Positions 7,101 through 11,170 of a DNA stretch of 11,170 nucleotides are shown here, piece after piece. This DNA comes from Chrysochromulina parva (lineage: Eukaryota; Haptophyta; Prymnesiales; Chrysochromulinaceae). Below the pieces are notes generated by a model. The model did no database searches and was not told where the DNA came from. It saw only the letters and a list, made by a program, of their open reading frames with translations. Made by a program: the position numbers and the translations under genes. The stretch lies in the NCBI GenBank assembly GCA_002887195.1, contig PJAB01001976.1:1-11170 (forward strand). The letters run 5' to 3'. Position 1 is the first letter of the stretch; every line of letters starts with the position of its first letter.

Positions 7101-8677
7101 ATTCGGAGGCCGAGTACGGCGCGCTCGAGGTGATCGCCCCCCATTTGCCCCCGAATCGCCCCTCGAGTGCTGCTCATAGCCCTCGAGTGCACATGGTTGA
7201 CCATGGATGGACCGCCCCTCTTTCACTCGACCTCTTCCACTCGGAGGCCAACTACTCCCCGAATCGCCCTAATCGCCCTGATTTCCCTAATCGCCCTAAT
7301 CGCCCTAGTTGCCCTTGAATGCTCATGATGGTTCATGGTGCCTCCTCTTCCGCCCCGAGGCCGACTACCCTCCTGATCGCCCTAGTGAGCACCCTCCCGA
7401 CTGCCCTCCCCTCGCTGTCCCTCCCGACTGCAGGCGCGCAAGCTGCGTCACGACGTGATGCAGCGCGGCCTGTCCCTCATCGTGCTCGCCGACTGGTACA
7501 ATCCAGCCGTGATGAAGACCCTTCGCTTCTTTGATGAGAACTCGCAGGTGCGCCGCCTGATGCGCCTGATTGCGCCTGATTGCTTCTTTGATGTGAACTC
7601 GCCACAGCCCCTATGTGTGTCTGCTGGCCTTCTCTAACTCTGCTCCTCGGCGAGCGCCGCGTTGGGCATGCGCAGTCGTGGTGGACTCCGGTCACGGGCG
7701 GCGCCAACGTGCCCGCGATCAACGAGCTGCTCGCGCCGTTTGGCGTGGCTTTTGGCGACGCTGTCCTGCGCGGCGATCTGAGCGTTGGCGGCTCGGCGGT
7801 GCAGCTCGCCTCCGCCGCACAGATCGTGCGCTTCCCTGTGGGCGGCTGGCTCGTGCGCGCTGCCTCCCTTCAAGACGAGGGTGCCAAAATCGCCGGCGTG
7901 CTTCCCTTTATGCGCGTGCGGCGCAACGTGCCGATCCTCGGCTTGTTGCAACCGCGCGCGCCGGGCGCTGGCCGACTAGTCACGTTTGGCGACTCGGAGT
8001 GCGTCGACTCACTCGCCGCACAGCAGGGCTCCGCGCCGTGTTGGTGGCTGCTCCAGGCGCTCCTCACCTTTGCATGCGACGGTCGTCGCGACCCGGCGCT
8101 CTTTCCGGATCACTTGCGCCTCTTGCAGTCACTCGGCGACTCGGAGCCTCTGCCAGCACGCGCGCCCACCTTGAGCAGCGCGCATGGCGATACGCGCTCC
8201 GCCGCGGCCGACGATGCCAATCCGTCCGCATGCCTCCTCTCCCGCCTCGGCCTCACCCCGGCACCCGTCGGCCTTGGCCGTGCCGAATGGTCCTCCCTAC
8301 CCGACGAGCCGTTTGGTGTGCTCGCCCATTGGCCGCATGCCGCCGCGGAGCCTTTCCTGCCCGATCTGTCCGCGGCCGACCTGACCATGGCGCGCTCCAT
8401 CGCCCCCGATGGCAGCGGCGCGGAGGACAGCGGCGCCGGCGGCTTTGGCGCGGCCCACCTGCTCGCGACACGTGCGGCCTCAGCGGCCCTCGTGCTGCTC
8501 ACGCTGGGCGCGGGCCTGTTCTACACATTTGCACGCGTGCGCGTGGGCACCGGTGGACGTGCTGCGCGGGCTTCGGGCGGAAGCCGTAGCAACCGCGGAC
8601 AGCCCTCGCCGCTCAAGGGCAGCCGACAGCGAGGCGCGAACTCGGCCGTTAGCAGCAATCGGTTGCATGCCGTCTGA
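4181..8677 (+). CDS. MBTPS1: Membrane-bound site-1 protease (S1P, subtilase family), nine exons
   Basis: S1P is a Golgi/ER membrane subtilase that makes the first luminal cut in membrane-bound transcription factors such as SREBP and ATF6-type bZIPs. The spliced model joins 4181-4687, 4776-5042, 5115-5231, 5483-5731, 5832-6047, 6244-6723, 6893-7129, 7434-7547 and 7676-8677: 3189 nt, 1062 residues, against about 1050 in animals. All eight introns are GT-AG and phase 0. A prodomain-like region covers residues ~12-100 and a variable linker ~105-169. The catalytic residues are D195 (VAVFDTGLG), H225 (GHGTFV), N314 (GIGNSG) and S390 (LSGTSVACP). Also diagnostic are [30 protein letters not shown]-type [10 protein letters not shown] and TGGANVPA. 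One transmembrane helix lies at ~996-1015, followed by a basic tail. No signal peptide is visible after the ATG at 4181, so an upstream exon may be missing from the model. Splice sites were chosen by family alignment from memory and by frame. Confidence 0.92.
4688..4775 (+). other. Intron 1 of the site-1 protease gene (88 bp), with a copy of the exon 2 start
   Basis: It runs from gtgacg to ccccgcag, between Q169 and V170. The 27 bases 4682-4708, which span the 5' splice site, match 4770-4796, which span the 3' splice site, at 23 of 27 positions, and all four differences are transitions. The start of the intron is therefore a diverged copy of the start of exon 2 (VTSRLHA against VASRLHA), and both copies contain cag|gtg. 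Confidence 0.88.
5043..5114 (+). other. Intron 2 of the site-1 protease gene (72 bp, no stop codon)
   Basis: It runs from gtgagg to gaagcag, and the joined exons read [10 protein letters not shown], as in the family. Its length is a multiple of three and the frame through it is open, so retention would add 24 residues without ending the protein. The 10-base gaagcaggtg spans both splice sites 72 bp apart; the match is short and could partly reflect splice-site preference. Confidence 0.85.
5232..5482 (+). other. Intron 3 of the site-1 protease gene (251 bp), with exon 3 tail copy and 22-bp satellite
   Basis: It runs from gtgggc to gctttcag, between K297 and V298. Just before its 3' splice site, 5452-5476 matches the exon 3 end at 5202-5226 at 22 of 25 positions; the copy still reads DFAERPLM where the exon reads DFADRPFM. 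Most of the rest is the tandem array annotated separately. Confidence 0.88.
5238..5400 (+). repeat. 22-bp tandem array within intron 3, about 7.5 copies
   Basis: Seven units (5238, 5260, 5281, 5303, 5325, 5347, 5369) of 21-22 bp end in ggtgcctcc(c/t), followed by a decaying half unit. From unit 3 on, two versions alternate, one with ctagg followed by cctcct and one with ctcgg followed by cctccc. A 44-bp higher-order period therefore lies on top of the 22-bp one. Confidence 0.9.
5732..5831 (+). other. Intron 4 of the site-1 protease gene (100 bp), with exon 4 fragment copy
   Basis: It runs from gtgagt to cgcatcag; the joined exons read [13 protein letters not shown]. The 15 bases gccggacgtcctcac at 5768-5782 are an exact copy of exon 4 positions 5683-5697 (coding for PDVLT), 85 bp away. 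The copy is followed by the pentanucleotide array. Confidence 0.87.
5782..5816 (+). repeat. Pentanucleotide (cttga)n array in intron 4, seven units
   Basis: Seven consecutive 5-bp units, five exactly cttga and two with one change (cttgg, cttgt). It directly follows the exon 4 fragment copy, so slippage has probably overwritten the rest of that copy. Confidence 0.92.
6048..6243 (+). other. Intron 5 of the site-1 protease gene (196 bp), with exon 5 tail copy
   Basis: It runs from gtgagg to gcggcgcag; joined exons read [12 protein letters not shown]. The last 21 bases (6223-6243) match the last 21 bases of exon 5 (6027-6047) at 17 positions, including cgcggcgcag at the end. A 35-bp segment at 6054-6088 recurs at 6149-6183 with two differences, bracketing the 10-bp array. 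Confidence 0.86.
6071..6150 (+). repeat. 10-bp tandem array (ctctgatggc) in intron 5, eight units
   Basis: Eight decamers stand in register, mostly ctctgatggc or ctctgatgac, with end units drifting. Further copies of the core follow at 6168-6184. Because 10 is not a multiple of three, all three frames read the repeat in turn, which produces long spurious open frames on the opposite strand. Confidence 0.92.
6724..6892 (+). other. Intron 6 of the site-1 protease gene (169 bp), repeat-rich
   Basis: It runs from gtgtgc to ggtgagcag; joined exons read [13 protein letters not shown]. The 15 bases tctgatggtccctct occur at 6735-6749 and again at 6802-6816, and tgatggcc occurs at 6771, 6817 and 6831. 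A copy of the exon 6 tail is not convincing here. Confidence 0.85.
7130..7433 (+). other. Intron 7 of the site-1 protease gene (304 bp), with two copies of an exon 7 segment
   Basis: It runs from gtgatc to cgactgcag; joined exons read [14 protein letters not shown]. Exon 7 positions 7094-7117 (coding for LVDSEAEY) recur at 7232-7255 (19 of 24) and 7345-7368 (17 of 24). The two intron copies match each other at 20 of 24, so one was probably made from the other. The word cctcgagtgc is also repeated at 7161 and 7181. Confidence 0.86.
7262..7315 (+). repeat. 9-bp tandem array (aatcgccct) in intron 7, six units
   Basis: Six nonamers in a row: four are exactly aatcgccct and two have drifted (gatttccct, agttgccct). 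The array follows directly after the first intronic copy of the exon 7 segment. Confidence 0.92.
7548..7675 (+). other. Intron 8 of the site-1 protease gene (128 bp), with exon 8 tail copy
   Basis: It runs from gtgcgc to gcatgcgcag; joined exons read [14 protein letters not shown]. Positions 7581-7602 match the exon 8 end at 7524-7545 at 20 of 22 positions, and the copy still reads CFFDVNS where the exon reads RFFDENS. The copy ends near a ccacag that looks like an older 3' splice site. A ctaac at about 7634-7638 is a possible branch point. Confidence 0.88.
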
Positions 8678-8793
8678 GGTACAAAGTGTCATTCATGATT
8701 CCTCAAAATTCCTCAGGCCTGCAACGCTGTCGCAGCTTCGACGACGTCCGGGACACGTCATCATCAAGAAGAAACCGAGCTCTAGACGTCGCG

Positions 8794-9834
8794 ATGCTTG
8801 CGTGGCAGGCGCTTGCGTATGGCGTGGACGGCAATCCGGGCGACACGATCTCAAAGCTCGTGCTCAAGGACGATGTGCCGATCCCGGTGGCAAAGGACGG
8901 CCAAGTGGTCATCAAGGTTGAGATCTGCGCCATCAACCCGATCGACTGGAAGCTCTTCTCAGGCGGCTTTGATGGCATGTTCCCTCTAACTTTCCCGTAC
9001 ACGCCGTGCTTCGACATTTCCGGCACCGTTAGTGCGGTCGGTGCTGGCGTCACGGCACTTGCGGTGGGAGATGAGGTGTGCGTCGACCTTGGCTTGGTGG
9101 AAACCTGTGGAGCCGGGAAACCTCTTGGCCCATGCGGCGGTCTTGCCCAGTACGCAGTGGCCTTGGCAGAGACCGTCTCGAAGCGCGGAACCCTGACCGC
9201 GGAGATTGCCGCTGGCCTTCCGCTGGCTGGGCTCACCGCCTATCAGGCCCTGTTCACTGGCTGCGCCACGAGCTTCGCGGGCACTCCGCTCGGGCAGCTG
9301 ACCTCCGGTCAGAAGCTACTCATCCTTGGAGGCTCAACAGCGGTGGGCCAGTACGCAATCCAACTGGCGAAGAACGCAGGTGTGTCGGTGACCGTGACGT
9401 GCAGCGCCGCGACGATGGCGGACGGCACCTCGAAGGCCGACTACCTCAAGCAGCTCGGCGCTAACGAAACCATCTGCTACAAGGAGGCCGACTGGGCGAC
9501 AGTCCTCGCTGGACGGGACTTCGACCAGATCCTTGATGCGGTGGGCTCCGAAGAAGATTGGGCAAAGGCCCCGGGCGTGCTCAAGGCCGGCGGTGACTAC
9601 GTGACCATCGCCAACTTCACGACGCAGCCCTCGGCAGACGACAAGGTGAAGTTCAAGGTCTTTCTCCTGAAGACCATGGCGTCGGACCTCGACGTCCTGG
9701 TAGGCATGGTGGAGAAGGGCATGCTCAAGGTACCCATCGACCATGTGTACGACTTCAAGGATGCGCCGGCGGCACTTGCGAAGAGCTTCGAGCTCGCCAA
9801 CATGGGCAAACTGCTCGTCAAGGTTCCGCAGTGA
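8794..9834 (+). CDS. Zinc-independent quinone oxidoreductase-type MDR dehydrogenase
   Basis: This encodes a 346-residue medium-chain dehydrogenase/reductase that probably uses NADPH to reduce quinones or enones. The N-terminal GroES-like domain includes VVIKVEICAINPIDWKLFSG (38-57) and FDISGTVSAVG (73-83). The nucleotide-binding fold has LLILGGSTAVGQYAIQLAK (175-193), the family's glycine-rich loop. LKAGGDYV (263-270) and a C-terminal MGKLLVKV are also typical. No GHE zinc motif or structural zinc cysteine cluster is seen, which supports the zinc-free QOR branch, near yeast AST1-type or RTN4IP1-type proteins. The ATG at 8794 was chosen because the conserved part begins there. An upstream in-frame ATG at 8695 would add 33 Ser/Arg-rich residues, perhaps a targeting peptide, but begins only 17 bp after the protease stop. 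Substrate and location are unknown. Confidence 0.88.
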   Translation: MLAWQALAYGVDGNPGDTISKLVLKDDVPIPVAKDGQVVIKVEICAINPIDWKLFSGGFDGMFPLTFPYTPCFDISGTVSAVGAGVTALAVGDEVCVDLGLVETCGAGKPLGPCGGLAQYAVALAETVSKRGTLTAEIAAGLPLAGLTAYQALFTGCATSFAGTPLGQLTSGQKLLILGGSTAVGQYAIQLAKNAGVSVTVTCSAATMADGTSKADYLKQLGANETICYKEADWATVLAGRDFDQILDAVGSEEDWAKAPGVLKAGGDYVTIANFTTQPSADDKVKFKVFLLKTMASDLDVLVGMVEKGMLKVPIDHVYDFKDAPAALAKSFELANMGKLLVKVPQ

Positions 9835-10682
9835 TTCCGCATGCACGCGACCTGTACGTGGCCTGTAGCGTGTAGGTCGTAGCAACCATGAACCAGCGCG
9901 CAGGGGTGCGCTTTGCAGCTCGGTTGTACCGGGGTCCGGGCGATGGGTGCGAGCGGTAGAGGATCCCGGGGAGATCCCCCCAGGACGTGTGGGTCGCCAC
10001 TCATGCTAAAGAGAGAGGACGAACGAAACCTCGTCGTGACGTCGCGTTCGTGTTACCGTCTGATGTGATCGCAGTGATCGCAGTCGCACGCACTTCTTGT
10101 TTGTTGTTAGACGGTAAGCGTATCCGTCCGCCCGTCCCGCGGTCCATGCCCGCGGTCTCTCGCGTGGTGCTCGTGCGTTTGCGTGACTAAGTGAGTCGCA
10201 AGCACTTCGGGAGCGGGACTTTGGCGTTTGGCCGCCTGGAGTTCATCGATGCCCGACCTTAGAGCCAGCGAGAGGCCTCTACTGCCACTTTGCCATACGT
10301 TGTACGTAATATTTTACACCCACCTATAGCTATACCAAGTGGGCACAGCAGGTCCGGTGCGTCGGTCCCCCTTCAGCTTTACCTGGCGTGGGGAGACTGG
10401 GGAGACTGAGCGAGATGTCCGATCCGCGATCGGCGATCGCGCACCGGCTCTGTGTAACTATCCTGTCGTGGGCGCGCTGCTGTGTTACGGCTGAAGGGTG
10501 CGACACAATCAATGCATACTTCTTTCTAACCGCACTCATTTCAGGCATCAGGGCTTCCAACGCAAACACCGCTTTGAATGGATACCCGTGATCCCTCGTC
10601 CCCAGTAAAAGAGCGTAAAGCTCCTTCAAGTCTGGACATGCGAGACCCGATGAGGACCCACACGCTGAGACTCCCGGCTGGA
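9835..10682. other. Convergent intergenic region (3' flanks of the dehydrogenase and EF-3 genes)
   Basis: 848 bp without a supported gene. Open frames are short, with no recognisable composition. It should hold the two 3' UTRs. Small structures seen: a 9-bp tandem tgatcgcag twice (10066-10083), a ggggagact tandem (about 10390-10407), a short gggga/tcccc hairpin near 9968-9979, and the paired hairpins annotated below. An A/T-richer patch (gtaatattttaca) lies near 10305-10317. Confidence 0.5.
10419..10440. other. Two overlapping perfect 6-bp hairpins sharing an arm
   Basis: Stem ccgatc/gatcgg (10419-10424 with 10428-10433, loop cgc) and stem gcgatc/gatcgc (10426-10431 with 10435-10440, loop ggc) overlap and cannot form together. 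Their role, if any, is unknown; gatcg-rich repeats are easily generated in GC-rich DNA. Confidence 0.4.
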
Positions 10683-11170
10683 TTACTTGCCATCCGTGAG
10701 CGTCGGGTCGTAGCCGGCCTTCTCGACCTCCTCGTCGGTCCAGACCTCCTTGCCGTTCTTGCGCATGGCCGCGACTTCCTTCTTGATCTTCTTGAGCTCG
10801 GCCTTGGGGATCTTCACCGCCGCCTTCTTCTCCTCGATCTTGTTGCCGAAGGCGTCGAACTTGTCCTCCTTGCCGATCATGGCGGTCTTGGCGGCCTCCT
10901 TCTCGGCCTTCTTGCGTGCCTTCTCGGCAGCCTCCATCCAGTCGCCGCCGGAGACGGTGCAGCGGCCGTCGACGACTGACCAGACCTCAGGGCACAGGGC
11001 GCTGTAAAACTCGCGCTGGTGGCTAATGATGATGACGCCGCCCTGGTACCGCTTGATGGCGGTGGCGAGCGCGCCGAGCGAGTCGCGGTCGAGGAAGTTG
11101 GTGGGCTCATCGAGGATGGTCACATGCGGCTCCATCCACATGCACGCGGCGAGCACGACCTTGACCTTCT
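10683..11170 (-). CDS. TEF3: Translation elongation factor 3 (EF-3), ABC-F ATPase, C-terminal part
   Basis: About 162 C-terminal codons lie in the window; the gene runs off the right edge. EF-3 is a cytosolic ribosome-bound ABC ATPase that helps release the E-site tRNA and supports translocation. The frame opens with KVKVVLAACMW, which follows the ABC signature in EF-3. Walker B is VTILDEPTNFLDRDSLGAL, and the switch histidine lies in VIIISHQREF. The sequence then continues as VWSVVDGRC and, after a Lys/Ala/Glu-rich helix, EDKFDAFGNKI, which is a hallmark of EF-3 and New1 tails, not of other ABC-F proteins. The end is moderately basic and finishes in YDPTLTDGK rather than the long polylysine tail of yeast EF-3. 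Third codon positions are almost all G or C, consistent with high expression. Stop is TAA. Confidence is high for EF-3-type, slightly lower against a New1-type paralogue. Confidence 0.9.
   Translation of the reverse strand, partial: KVKVVLAACMWMEPHVTILDEPTNFLDRDSLGALATAIKRYQGGVIIISHQREFYSALCPEVWSVVDGRCTVSGGDWMEAAEKARKKAEKEAAKTAMIGKEDKFDAFGNKIEEKKAAVKIPKAELKKIKKEVAAMRKNGKEVWTDEEVEKAGYDPTLTDGK

Noticed and set aside
4688..7675. Introner elements or transposons as the source of the introns
   Set aside because: The introns share only short words, not a common full-length sequence, and no terminal inverted repeats were seen. Each instead matches its own neighbouring exon.
8409..8921. 170-codon plus-strand frame bridging the protease end and the dehydrogenase start
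   Set aside because: It overlaps two recognised genes in another frame and its peptide is Arg/Ala-rich with no recognisable domain.

Overview
The window looks like a compact, GC-rich nuclear genome of a unicellular eukaryote, probably an alga such as a haptophyte or stramenopile. That placement is an inference. It rests on spliceosomal GT-AG introns, an SFT2-family Golgi protein, a site-1 protease and a fungal/protist-type elongation factor 3. Nothing bacterial, viral or transposon-like is required to explain it, and no tRNA, rRNA or CRISPR is seen.

Layout: (1) 2-553, + strand, the 3' end of an unrecognised gene that enters from the left. (2) 1029-2096, + strand, an SFT2-type vesicle-transport membrane protein with a long extra N-terminus. 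(3) 2583-4091, - strand, a small ATP-dependent DNA ligase with a long disordered N-terminal region. (4) 4181-8677, + strand, a nine-exon homologue of the membrane-bound site-1 protease (MBTPS1/S1P), whose start lies only 89 bp from the ligase start. (5) 8794-9834, + strand, a zinc-independent quinone-oxidoreductase-type MDR enzyme beginning 116 bp after the protease stop. (6) 10683-11170, - strand, the C-terminal end of an elongation factor 3-type ABC-F ATPase that leaves at the right edge.

The genes do not form an evident pathway. SFT2 and S1P both act in the Golgi, but their proximity may be chance. The spliced S1P model gives 1062 residues, close to the roughly 1050 of animal S1P. It keeps the D-H-N-S subtilase residues, the prodomain, a C-terminal transmembrane helix and a basic tail, but a signal peptide is not visible.

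The most interesting feature is the set of S1P introns. There are eight, all phase 0, all GT-AG, 72-304 bp long, and each follows a codon ending in AG. At least six contain a diverged second copy of the end of the exon just upstream. Most also carry short-period tandem repeats (5, 9, 10 or 22 bp), with some words shared between introns. This is what one would expect if the introns arose by local tandem duplication of exon pieces containing AG|GT and then expanded by slippage. The other open reading frames in the window show no introns.
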